Source of the DNA: an uncultured Alphaproteobacteria bacterium
GTDB taxonomy: Bacteria; Pseudomonadota; Alphaproteobacteria; SP197
Direction of reading: 5' to 3'
Length of the DNA: 64,000 nucleotides
Assembly: GCA_943787175.1 (NCBI GenBank)
Contig: CALSLK010000007.1
Coordinates: 98,678 to 162,677 of the forward strand
Positions 55,663 through 63,566 of this stretch are shown one piece after another. Numbering within the stretch: the stretch's first letter is position 1; every line of letters begins with the position of its first letter. Made by a program: the position numbers and the translations under genes. The notes beneath the pieces are model-generated. The model worked only from the letters and a program-made list of their open reading frames with translations, was not told where the DNA came from and did not search any database.

Positions 55663-56796
55663 GTGTCGGAAGCCGTTGATCTGTTGCGCCAGCTTGTCCA
55701 GCAAGAAACCTGCGATCCCCCGGGGCGTGAAATTGAAATTGCCACCCTGGTGCATGAACGCCTCAAGGCCTCAGGCCTGGAATCAACCCTGGATGAATTC
55801 GCGCCGGGCCGCGCCAACGTCATTGGTCGTGTGAAAGGCTCCGGCAACCGTCCGGCCATCGTGCTGTCGGCCCATTTCGATACCATGCCGCCGGGGACCA
55901 AACCCTGGAAACACGATCCCTTCGCCGCCGAAATCGTCGACGGCAAGCTTTATGGGCGCGGTGCTGCCGACATGAAAAGCGGCATGGCCTCCATGATCGT
56001 GGCGGCCGAGCGCATTGCTGCCAGTGGTGACCGCCTGGGCGGTGACGTCGTGCTGGCCTTCAGTGCCGGTGAAAGCTCCAACTGCCTGGGCGCCAAGCGC
56101 ATGGTCGAAACCCGTGCGCTGGAAGGTGCCGGGGTCATCCTGGTGAGTGAACCATCCTCCATGGATGTTCTCCTGGCCGAGAAGGGCGCGCTCTGGGTGC
56201 GTCTGATTGCCCATGGTCAGGCCGGGCACCGGTCCGGCGCGGCAGGTTCCGTTGGCGGTGGTAACAACGCCATCGACCGCATGCTCGATGCCCTCATCAA
56301 GCTGCGCTCTTTCACTTTCGATGTCCCCGACCACCCCTTGCTGGGCGAGCCCACCATCAACGTGGGTAAGGTCAACGGCGGCATGGTCGTCAACCTCACG
56401 GCTGACCGCTGCGAAGCCGAAATCGATATCCGGCCCCTGCCGGGCATGGATCCCGCTGAGATCGAACAGGCCATCCTCGCCCATGTCGGCAGCGACGTTG
56501 ATCTAGAACGCATCGACTACAAACCGCCCGTCGAGACCGCCGCCGATCACCCCTTCGCCGAAATCTGCCTCGGCGTCACCTCCGACATCCAGGGCAGCAG
56601 GGCCGAAGCCAAAGGTGCGTCCTACTACAGCGACGCCACCGTACTCACGCCTGCCTTCGACCTCCCCATGGTCATCATCGGCCCCGGTCCTTTGGGCATG
56701 AGCGGCCAGACCGACGAATACGTCGAGACCGCAGCCGTCGATCAGGCTGTTGATGTCTTCGAGCAGGTCGCGCGACAATGGCTGGGTGCCGGATGA
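55663..56796 (+). CDS. M20-family metallopeptidase/amidohydrolase
   Basis: A 377-residue zinc hydrolase. Metal-binding groups: IVLSAHFDTMPPGTKPWKHD (His and Asp), GRGAADMKSGMASMIVAAER (bridging Asp) and FSAGESSNCLGAKRMVETRA, where a glutamate is general base and the usual Glu-Glu is Glu-Ser. LLAEKGALWVRLIAHGQAGH with RSGAAGSVGGGNNAIDRM marks the dimerisation domain. The GTG start at 55663 is preferred because GGGAG lies seven bases upstream; GTG 55657 is too close. Relatives include acetylornithine deacetylase, carboxypeptidase G2 and succinyl-diaminopimelate desuccinylase. Followed by an SDR gene eight bases later, probably in the same operon. Confidence 0.88.
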   Translation: MSEAVDLLRQLVQQETCDPPGREIEIATLVHERLKASGLESTLDEFAPGRANVIGRVKGSGNRPAIVLSAHFDTMPPGTKPWKHDPFAAEIVDGKLYGRGAADMKSGMASMIVAAERIAASGDRLGGDVVLAFSAGESSNCLGAKRMVETRALEGAGVILVSEPSSMDVLLAEKGALWVRLIAHGQAGHRSGAAGSVGGGNNAIDRMLDALIKLRSFTFDVPDHPLLGEPTINVGKVNGGMVVNLTADRCEAEIDIRPLPGMDPAEIEQAILAHVGSDVDLERIDYKPPVETAADHPFAEICLGVTSDIQGSRAEAKGASYYSDATVLTPAFDLPMVIIGPGPLGMSGQTDEYVETAAVDQAVDVFEQVARQWLGAG

Positions 56797-56803
56797 GCCG
56801 GGC

Positions 56804-57547
56804 ATGATTACCTTCAACAACCGTGTCGCTGTCGTCACCGGTGCCGCAGGCGGCATTGGCCGTTCGGTCTGCCGGATGCTGTTGGAGGCAGGCGCGCGTG
56901 TTGTTGTCGCAGACCTTGATGGCACGGCTGCAGAAGCACTGGCACGTGAGCTTGACCTCCATGGCGATCACGCTGCCGGATTTGCCCACGATGCGCGGTC
57001 CAGTGCCGATGCCGATGCGCTCATGGCCTTTGCCGTGGAACGGTTCGGCAGCCTCGACATTCTGGTGACCGCTGCAGGTCTCTTTCCGCCCGCACCGCTG
57101 GAAGAAATCGACGACGAAGCCTGGCGCAATGTCCTGGCGATCAATCTGGACGGTGTGATGTTCTGCTCGCGCGCTGCTGCACCGTTGATGGGCGAGGGGG
57201 CGTCGATGGTGCACATCGCTTCCCTGGCCGGTCACCGGGGTGCGGTCCGTCATGCCCATTATGCCGCTGCGAAGGGCGGTGTTCTGGCGCTCACCCGCAC
57301 CCTTGCCGCTGAGCTTGCACCCCGTGGAATCCGCGCCAATGCGGTGTCACCCGGACTCATCGACACCACCATGATCGAGCCGGTCATGGCGCGCCGCGGT
57401 GACATCATTCTGGCCACTACACCCATGGCTAGGGTCGGCACACCCGATGAAGTTGCCGGTGTCATCTGTTTCCTGGCCAGCGACCTTGCCAGCTTCGTCA
57501 CGGGCGAGACCATCCAGATCAACGGTGGCCTCTACATCAACTCCTGA
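56804..57547 (+). CDS. SDR family oxidoreductase
   Basis: A 247-residue classical short-chain dehydrogenase. VAVVTGAAGGIGRSVCRMLL is the cofactor site, NLDGVMFCSRAAAPLM follows, the catalytic serine is in ASMVHIASLAGHRG, and YAAAKGGVLALTRTLAAELA has the Tyr/Lys pair. The ending FVTGETIQINGGLYINS is characteristic. The start at 56804 is chosen because it lies eight bases past the M20 stop and the motif starts right after it. It ends one base before the convergent SDR gene. The substrate is unknown. Confidence 0.9.
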   Translation: MITFNNRVAVVTGAAGGIGRSVCRMLLEAGARVVVADLDGTAAEALARELDLHGDHAAGFAHDARSSADADALMAFAVERFGSLDILVTAAGLFPPAPLEEIDDEAWRNVLAINLDGVMFCSRAAAPLMGEGASMVHIASLAGHRGAVRHAHYAAAKGGVLALTRTLAAELAPRGIRANAVSPGLIDTTMIEPVMARRGDIILATTPMARVGTPDEVAGVICFLASDLASFVTGETIQINGGLYINS

Positions 57548-58378
57548 TCACCACAAGCTGCCCATGGCGACATTGATGTCTTCCATGGTGATGCCGCGCG
57601 CCGCATCGGTACACAGGAACGCAGCCATGCTGGCGATCTCATCTGGATGCAACATGCGGTTCATGGGCGAGACCGCCGCTGACTGAGCATAGGCTTCGTC
57701 CAGGCTGATGTTGTTGAGGCGCGCCAGCGCTTCCATGTCGCCCACCACCATGCCGGTGTCGACAAAGCCCGGGTTGATGGCATTGCACGTCACGCCATGG
57801 GTTGCTGCTTCCAGTGCGGTACAGCGCATCAGGCCGAGCATTCCGGCCTTGGATGCGCAATAGGCACCATAGTTGGGCGCGCCGACATTGGCCGCCGTCG
57901 AAGCGATCAGCACAATGCGTCCCCAGTCCTGATCGATCATGCCCGGAAGGCAGCGCTTCACCATGCGGTAACTGCCCGTCAGGTTGACGTCGATGATCTT
58001 GTTCCAGGCAGCATCGTCGTGTCCTGCAATCGATCCCTGCTTACAGATACCCGCTGCGTGAACCAGAATATCGATCTTGCCGAACCGCTCGGTCGCTGCA
58101 TCCACCAGCGCCTGACAACTCGCGTCAGATTGCACATCGTGATGCTGGCCGTGGGCTTTGACGCCGTGCTGTTCGATGGCTGCAGCAACCCCGTCCATCT
58201 CGTCATCGCTGGGATAGGTCGTGGCTTCACCTTCCATCATGGTGCCCTGTCCCGCGACAAAACTGCCAAAGACGATATCGGCGCCCATCTCGGCCAGCAT
58301 CAGTGCGCTGGCGCGTCCCTGTCCGCTGCCTCCGCCGGTCACCAGTGCCATACGGCCTTCCAGTTCGCGCTCCGACAT
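57548..58378 (-). CDS. SDR family oxidoreductase
   Basis: A 276-residue short-chain dehydrogenase with start at ATG 58378 (GGAGG seven bases upstream). MALVTGGGSGQGRASALMLA binds NAD(P), KIDILVHAAGICKQGSI is typical, the catalytic serine is in RIVLIASTAANVGAPN, and YGAYCASKAGMLGLMRCTAL has the Tyr/Lys pair. An insert GQGTMMEGEATTYPSDDEMD near residue 44 is longer than in standard members. The C-terminal ARGITMEDINVAMGSLW lacks the usual VDGG. Convergent with the preceding SDR and divergent from the hypothetical at 58444. Confidence 0.87.
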   Translation of the reverse strand: MSERELEGRMALVTGGGSGQGRASALMLAEMGADIVFGSFVAGQGTMMEGEATTYPSDDEMDGVAAAIEQHGVKAHGQHHDVQSDASCQALVDAATERFGKIDILVHAAGICKQGSIAGHDDAAWNKIIDVNLTGSYRMVKRCLPGMIDQDWGRIVLIASTAANVGAPNYGAYCASKAGMLGLMRCTALEAATHGVTCNAINPGFVDTGMVVGDMEALARLNNISLDEAYAQSAAVSPMNRMLHPDEIASMAAFLCTDAARGITMEDINVAMGSLW

Positions 58379-58443
58379 GCTTCCCTCCACAAAGTACACA
58401 GGAAGCCTACAGGGTGGCCCATGCGCCGCAAGGGGACGAGACC

Positions 58444-59043
58444 ATGATCTACATCGAATACATCGACCGTGACCGGCACATGCCGAATCAGATTTTCCGT
58501 CAGTTCGCCAACCAGTCCAGCTGGACTGATCCTGATGACGGGCTGGTCGGCATGTTCGGGCGCACCATGCGGATCGGGCCCTATCCCGCTTACTTCGCGT
58601 TCTGGAAATGCAAGGGCATGGAACGCATGGACGAATGGGAAGCCTATTTCCGCAGCGAGGAATTCGGCTCCCACAAGTCCGAACAGGCGACCTTCGAAGC
58701 GATCCACCTGGTCCGCGGCGGTTGCTACGACGCCCTGATCGATCAATCGCCGGTCGACCAGCAGGCGCTGTTCTGCATCGAGTATTTCGGCGCCGCACAG
58801 GGGGATGACGACAGCCGCATCACTGATCATTTCCGCCATCGGGAGGATGCCTGTGACGGGGCGCGTCTCGACTTTGTCCTGCGCCGCATTGGTGCCCTGG
58901 GACCCAATCCCGGCTGCCTCGCGGTCTGGAGTTTCCCCGGCTATGTCAGTCTGGAACCTTTCCAGCGCTGCAATCTCGACAACGACCCCTATCGGCCCGA
59001 AGAAACCGGCGTCTACCGCTGGTTCGGCCGCGACATACTTTAG
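58444..59043 (+). CDS. Hypothetical protein with two related halves
   Basis: A 199-residue soluble protein without recognised family. Two halves align with each other. The first has YIEYIDRDRHMPNQIFRQFA and RTMRIGPYPAYFAFWKCKG; the second has FCIEYFGAAQGDDD and RRIGALGPNPGCLAVWSFPG. The shared pattern is x-IEY, about 35 residues, R-x3-4-GP-x-P-x3-A-x-W. This resembles a tandem ferredoxin-like (NIPSNAP or dimeric alpha/beta barrel) fold in which two repeats stand in for a dimer. The downstream ProC-like gene starts right after its stop and is surely co-translated, so it may act on the same compound. Confidence 0.75.
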   Translation: MIYIEYIDRDRHMPNQIFRQFANQSSWTDPDDGLVGMFGRTMRIGPYPAYFAFWKCKGMERMDEWEAYFRSEEFGSHKSEQATFEAIHLVRGGCYDALIDQSPVDQQALFCIEYFGAAQGDDDSRITDHFRHREDACDGARLDFVLRRIGALGPNPGCLAVWSFPGYVSLEPFQRCNLDNDPYRPEETGVYRWFGRDIL

Positions 59044-59055
59044 ATGGAGAAGGCC

Positions 59056-59841
59056 ATGAAACTCGGCATCATCGGCGGAACCGGCTGGCTGGGCGGCGCA
59101 ATTGCAAAACGCCTGCTCGGCACCGGGCATGTCGCGCAAGGTGACCTCTGGCTTTCCAACCGTTCGGGCAAACGCGAAGGGTTTGAAGCCTGGCCCGATG
59201 TCATGATCACCGACGACAGCGCGGCGCTGATTACGGCTTGCGATGTTGTGGTGTTGGCCGTGCGGCCGGAGCAATTGGCAGCCCTCGGCGTTGACGCCTC
59301 AACCCGGCTTGTCATTTCGGTCATGGCGAGCACGTCCATGGCACGCCTTGCCGAGCTCACCGGCGCATCCCGCATCATCCGCACCATGCCGAGCCCGGCC
59401 ACCGAACATGGCGAGGGCTTCACGCCCTGGTTCGCATCAGATGATGTCACCGATGATGACCGTGCCACGGTGCAGGACCTGTTCGACGCCTGCGGCATCG
59501 CCGAAGAAGTCGCCAGCGAGGCTCAGATCGACTGGTTCACGGGTCTTACGGGTCCCGCGCCCGGCCTCTTTGGCTATGCTGCCCACGCGTTGATCGAAGC
59601 CAGCGTTGCCCACGGTATCGACCGCAAGGTCGCCGAACGCGCCATCCGCTTCCATGCCATGGCTGCGGGCAACGAAATCTGGCGCAGCGACCACAGCCCG
59701 GCCCAGGACTTCGCGCGCATCATCGACTATGGCGGCGTCACCACCGCCGGCTTCCAGGCCGCAACCGATACCGGCGCCATGGAAGCCTTTTCCGCCGCAC
59801 TCGATGCCGCTTTGGAAGTCGCAAAGAAGGACCGCACCTGA
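59056..59841 (+). CDS. Pyrroline-5-carboxylate-reductase-like NAD(P)-binding protein
   Basis: A 261-residue ProC family protein. The Rossmann motif is KLGIIGGTGWLGGAIAKRLL, followed by SAALITACDVVVLAVRPEQL and RLVISVMASTSMARLAELTG, with the helical dimer domain FTGLTGPAPGLFGYAAHALI. GGAGAAGG at 59046-59053 points to the ATG at 59056 rather than the in-frame ATG at 59044. It may reduce pyrroline-5-carboxylate to proline or another cyclic imine; sequence is divergent enough that the substrate is open. Coupled to the hypothetical protein before it and followed by the second hairpin doublet. Confidence 0.82.
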   Translation: MKLGIIGGTGWLGGAIAKRLLGTGHVAQGDLWLSNRSGKREGFEAWPDVMITDDSAALITACDVVVLAVRPEQLAALGVDASTRLVISVMASTSMARLAELTGASRIIRTMPSPATEHGEGFTPWFASDDVTDDDRATVQDLFDACGIAEEVASEAQIDWFTGLTGPAPGLFGYAAHALIEASVAHGIDRKVAERAIRFHAMAAGNEIWRSDHSPAQDFARIIDYGGVTTAGFQAATDTGAMEAFSAALDAALEVAKKDRT

Positions 59842-59856
59842 GCTACTCCACACCCC

Positions 59857-60033
59857 ACCCCCGTCATGGCCCCACTTGATGGGGCCATCCATGCCGGAGC
59901 ATTTGCAACAAGTTGTGGTGGTAGGAACAGGGCCGCAAACGTAGCAACCCGCGATCCGATCAGTTCCGTCAGCGCCACCTGATGGTTCAACGGCATGGAT
60001 GGCCCGGTCGAGCCGGGCCATGACGGAAGGGGG
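59857..60033. repeat. REP-type hairpin doublet, copy 2
   Basis: Hairpin one: ATGGCCCC (59866-59873), loop ACTTGAT, GGGGCCAT (59881-59888). Hairpin two: ATGGCCCGG (59999-60007), loop TCGAG, CCGGGCCAT (60013-60021). The inner flanks CCATCCATGCCG (near 59885) and CGGCATGGATGG (59991-60002) are perfect inverted repeats of each other, and the outer flanks CCGTCAT and ATGACGG also pair, so the whole element can fold into one long structure. Same plan as copy 1 at 30025-30145. It lies between the convergent ProC-like and MmgE/PrpD genes. Confidence 0.85.
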
Positions 60034-60052
60034 GCGAAACAGACCCGCGACT

Positions 60053-61420
60053 TCAAAGTCCGGTCAGGGAATTCTCCACCATGGCGTCGAGGTCGCTGCC
60101 TTCGCCCAGGTTCATGACCAGCTCTTCCAGTTCCTTTGCGCGTTTGTCGCCGGTGGCGGGTGCGCAATAAACGTGGAACTTCTCGATCATGGCTGCGGCG
60201 TCGAACGGATCTTCCGGCTCGCCCTTGGGCCGGGTCGGGGCCGAATGCAGCTCCTGGCCGTCCTTCAGCGTCACCGTGACATGGGCCCAGCGTTCCCTAG
60301 GGAAGCGGTCGTCATAGGGTTTGTGGTCGTTCAGGTGAATCGTGTCGCTGACGCGCGCGATTTCCTTATCGGCCAGCGCGTCGCCCAGAATCTCATCGAC
60401 CCCCAATTGCCCGCGCACCAGGGATGCCGCTACGGGATAGGGCAGGCTGTACTGCGCCTGCTCGGTATCGGTGGGGTGATAAGTCGCAAGGCGCGTGGCT
60501 TCATAGAACGTATGAACGTCTATCCGCGTGATATCGGCTGAATCAACCTGATGCGCGCGCTGCACAGCAAGGGCTGCCTCAACAGACGGTTGGGCCCAGC
60601 GGCACACCGGATAGGGTTTCACGTACTGGTCCAGCATGTGCCAGGTGCTGTGCAGGTCCTCCCACAGATGGGAAACCTCCGGCATCTCCACCGTGGCAGC
60701 AGGCGCGCCGGTAAAGCCGTCGGCCGCCAGATAGGCCGCGCTCACACCGGCCATCGCGCCCCAGCCCGAACCGTCTTTCAACATGGTGGGGTGATCAATG
60801 CAGCGCATCATCTGACTGCGGGGGCCGTGATATTCCGCAATACCAATCGCATGGCGCAGCTTCTCGGCATCCAGACCCATCATGCGGGCACCAAGTGCGG
60901 CCGCGCCCAGGCAGTTCCAGGCGCCCGACGTGTGATAGTCCGGCACGGTGCTGTGGAGCGCCAGACCGGCACGGCCTGAAACCTCGTAACCCAGCACGAA
61001 ATTGAACAGGAATTCCTGCGCATCAACCTTGTGGCCGTGGTCATACATCGCCAGCAGGGCAGGCAGAATGGCAACGCCGATATGGCCCTTGGTCGGTGGC
61101 ATGCCGTCATGGGCATCAACCGCATCGATCGACATGCCGCCCGCCATTGCTGCTCCGGCAGGGCTTGCCGCCCGCCCGTCAAACAGGATGCGCGCGCCAC
61201 GATTGCCCGCACCGAACATCGCCATGGCGTGATCGCGGATGATGCGCGAAAGCGGCGTGCGGATGGAACTTGCCGCCACCCCGATCAGGTCTAGCAGATG
61301 CAGCCTGGCACGCAGCTTCACGTCTTCAGGCAGATCGCCGTATCCGGCCTTCAATGTGAAATCGACAAACCGATCCCGGTTGTCCTGTGAAAGCTCGGTA
61401 TAGGTCGGGCGGAATTCCAT
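60053..61420 (-). CDS. MmgE/PrpD family protein
   Basis: A 455-residue protein of the MmgE/PrpD superfamily (2-methylcitrate dehydratase, cis-aconitate decarboxylase and iminodisuccinate epimerase relatives). SIDAVDAHDGMPPTKGHIGV is the diagnostic substrate-binding segment, with AAALGARMMGLDAEKLRHAI and GFTGAPAATVEMPEVSHLWE following. YPVCRWAQPSVEAALAVQRA and the final VNLGEGSDLDAMVENSL are also typical. The reaction is a dehydration, decarboxylation or isomerisation of a small polycarboxylate; which one cannot be said. Convergent with the ProC-like gene, separated by the hairpin doublet. Confidence 0.88.
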   Translation of the reverse strand: MEFRPTYTELSQDNRDRFVDFTLKAGYGDLPEDVKLRARLHLLDLIGVAASSIRTPLSRIIRDHAMAMFGAGNRGARILFDGRAASPAGAAMAGGMSIDAVDAHDGMPPTKGHIGVAILPALLAMYDHGHKVDAQEFLFNFVLGYEVSGRAGLALHSTVPDYHTSGAWNCLGAAALGARMMGLDAEKLRHAIGIAEYHGPRSQMMRCIDHPTMLKDGSGWGAMAGVSAAYLAADGFTGAPAATVEMPEVSHLWEDLHSTWHMLDQYVKPYPVCRWAQPSVEAALAVQRAHQVDSADITRIDVHTFYEATRLATYHPTDTEQAQYSLPYPVAASLVRGQLGVDEILGDALADKEIARVSDTIHLNDHKPYDDRFPRERWAHVTVTLKDGQELHSAPTRPKGEPEDPFDAAAMIEKFHVYCAPATGDKRAKELEELVMNLGEGSDLDAMVENSLTGL

Positions 61421-61482
61421 CTCAGCTCCTTGTCGATGCGTGCCGTATTAGAGGCGTAATTCGGCACGTGTGTCCATCGCCT

Positions 61483-62448
61483 TCACAGGCTGGCCAGTTC
61501 ATCCAGCGCCGTCACCAGCGCCGCCGCCATCTCCGGCTCATCGGACATGTGGCCACCGTGTTCGATGATGCGCAAATCGGCACGCGGCCAGGCTTTCTTC
61601 AGCTGCCAGGCCTCCCATAGGGGTGTGCAGATATCGAAGCGGGCGTGGACGATGATGCCGGGGATCTCGGCCAGGGCATCGCAGTGGCTGACGACGTGAT
61701 CCTCGCCATCCAGGAAACAGCCGTTTTCGAAGTAATGGCCGATGATGCGGCCATAGGTCTCGCCGAAATCATCGCCGCCGTCCTGCGTGAACGAGGTCGG
61801 TTGGGGGTGGAAATTCACCGATGCCGTTTCCCACGTCGCCAGCGCCCGGGCCGTGATCGCAGCAATCCTGGGGTCGTTGCCCTTGATCCGGCGATAGGTC
61901 GCGGCTTCCAGGTCTTCCTGCTCGTCGGGTGAGAAATGCTCCACGAAGCGATCCCATGCTTCGGGGTAGATCATGTTGGCGCCTGTTTTGAAGAGCCAAT
62001 CCTGAGTCCGCCGGTTTGCCAGCCAGACGCCCCAGATACACAGCGCGCTCACGCTTGCCGGATGGGTCTGGGCATAGACCAGCGACAGGGTCGAACCCCA
62101 GGAGCCGCCGGCGACATGCCAGCGCTCGATCCCCAGATGCTTGCGGATCACTTCGATGTCTTCGACCAGATGCCAGGTCGTGTTGTTCTCGATCAGACCA
62201 GAGGGTCGGCTGCGCCCGGCACCGCGCTGGTCGAACGCGATCAGGCGGTACCGTTCGGGATCGAATATCTGGCGATGGCGCGCCTCGACCTGACCGCCGG
62301 GCCCGCCATGGAGCACGATGATCGGCTGGCCCTCCGGGTTGCCGCTTTCTTCGACATAAAGCTCATGACCGTCACCGACAGGCAGGTGAAACGTCACGCG
62401 GGGTTCGCTCGGCGGATAAACGATGCCGGAGATGTCGGGCGCGGCCAC
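61483..62448 (-). CDS. pip: Proline iminopeptidase
   Basis: A 321-residue alpha/beta-hydrolase of peptidase family S33, removing N-terminal proline from peptides. QPIIVLHGGPGGQVEARHRQ has the oxyanion loop and RLIAFDQRGAGRSRPSG the usual strand. The nucleophile serine is in WHVAGGSWGSTLSLVYAQTH. The acid aspartate is in IIVHARFDICTPLWEAWQLK and the histidine in LRIIEHGGHMSDEPE. All catalytic residues are intact and the length is normal. It ends in the same direction as MmgE/PrpD about 60 bases away. Confidence 0.92.
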   Translation of the reverse strand: MAAPDISGIVYPPSEPRVTFHLPVGDGHELYVEESGNPEGQPIIVLHGGPGGQVEARHRQIFDPERYRLIAFDQRGAGRSRPSGLIENNTTWHLVEDIEVIRKHLGIERWHVAGGSWGSTLSLVYAQTHPASVSALCIWGVWLANRRTQDWLFKTGANMIYPEAWDRFVEHFSPDEQEDLEAATYRRIKGNDPRIAAITARALATWETASVNFHPQPTSFTQDGGDDFGETYGRIIGHYFENGCFLDGEDHVVSHCDALAEIPGIIVHARFDICTPLWEAWQLKKAWPRADLRIIEHGGHMSDEPEMAAALVTALDELASL

Positions 62449-62480
62449 GGGTCAATAACCCCGTTCGGGATCGGTCACAT

Positions 62481-63445
62481 TCACCAGGGCTCACCTCTGG
62501 TAAACCGGTCCAGGTTGTCGAGAAAGACCTCCGTGCTCAGCCGGTCATAGTCGGCATAGGTGATCAGGCCGCCGATATGGGGCGTGATGTAGAGGTTTTC
62601 GACGTCCCAAAGCGGGCTTTCGGCCGATAGCGGTTCCTCGGCAAAGACATCCAGCGAGGCTGCGCGCACATGGCCTGATGCCAGCGCCTCAATCAGGGCG
62701 GCCTCGTCCATCACATGACCGCGCGCCATGTTGTGGATGATGACGCGTGGTTTCATCGCTGCGATGGCGTCCCTGCCGACCAGACCGCGGGTCTGTTCGG
62801 TCAGCGGCGTCACGATGATGACATAGTCGGATTTTGCCAGAACCTCGTGCATCCGGTCGGGCGCAACGACCTCTTCAACCCCTTCGCAGGGTTGCGGGCG
62901 TGCCCGCACGCCATAGACCGTCATGCCCATCTGGTGGGCCAGCCTGGCGCAGGCACTGCCCGATATGGCCCAGGCCGATCACCGTCAGCGTGCCGCCCGT
63001 GGAGCTCAGCGCATCATGGGTCTTCCACACATGCTGCTTTCTGCTGGTCATGGTAGGCAAAGAAAGTTGGCCTTGATCGCGACCAGGCCGGGCCAGCGCG
63101 AACTGCGCCATGCCTTCGTCCTGGATGCCGGCCACGTTGCAGACGCTCGACCTCGTTTCGGGGGCATCCCATGGGCGCCAGGTGGTTGATGCCCGCGCAC
63201 CTGAAACATGGACGAAACTGGAAGCGCCGTTCCGCTGAACAGCGCCTCGCGCGGAAACGTCTTGCGCGCAAACACCTCCGTATAGGCGGCATGGGGATTG
63301 GACTCTGCCAACTGCCCCCGGCCAGCCCCCTCATAGGTGCTGCAGGCGCTGATCTCGGGCTTCCGGGAACCTCTCGGCCGTTCGGAGCGGTGATGGTGTC
63401 GGTGCGTTCGCCATGAACATGAATGCGCAACGGTTCGTCTGACAT
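62481..63445 (-). pseudogene. D-2-hydroxyacid dehydrogenase, several frameshifts
   Basis: The C-terminal 145 residues are clear and unbroken to 62481: SDYVIIVTPLTEQTRGLVGR, MKPRVIIHNMARGHVMDEAA and ENLYITPHIGGLITYADYDR, with catalytic Arg/Glu/His positions. The N-terminal part starts MSDEPLRIHVHGERTDTITA at 63445 and must change frame about five times: near 63390, 63300, 63190, 63090 and 62950. Between these, GINHLAPMGCPRNE, YHDQQKAACVEDP and the Rossmann TLTVIGLGHIGQC can be recognised in different frames. The intact enzyme would have about 320 residues and act as a glyoxylate/hydroxypyruvate-type reductase. Frame changes this dense near the right edge suggest poor base calling as much as decay. 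Confidence 0.8.
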
Positions 63446-63566
63446 GGGGTCTCCCTTTTTCTGGTGCCAAACCTAGCCGGGATCGGCGCGCCAATCAAGG
63501 TATTGCTGTTGCGCAATCCCGTGCCAAAGGCCAAGTGTCATGCTCGGTCTTAAGGGGGCAGACGTC

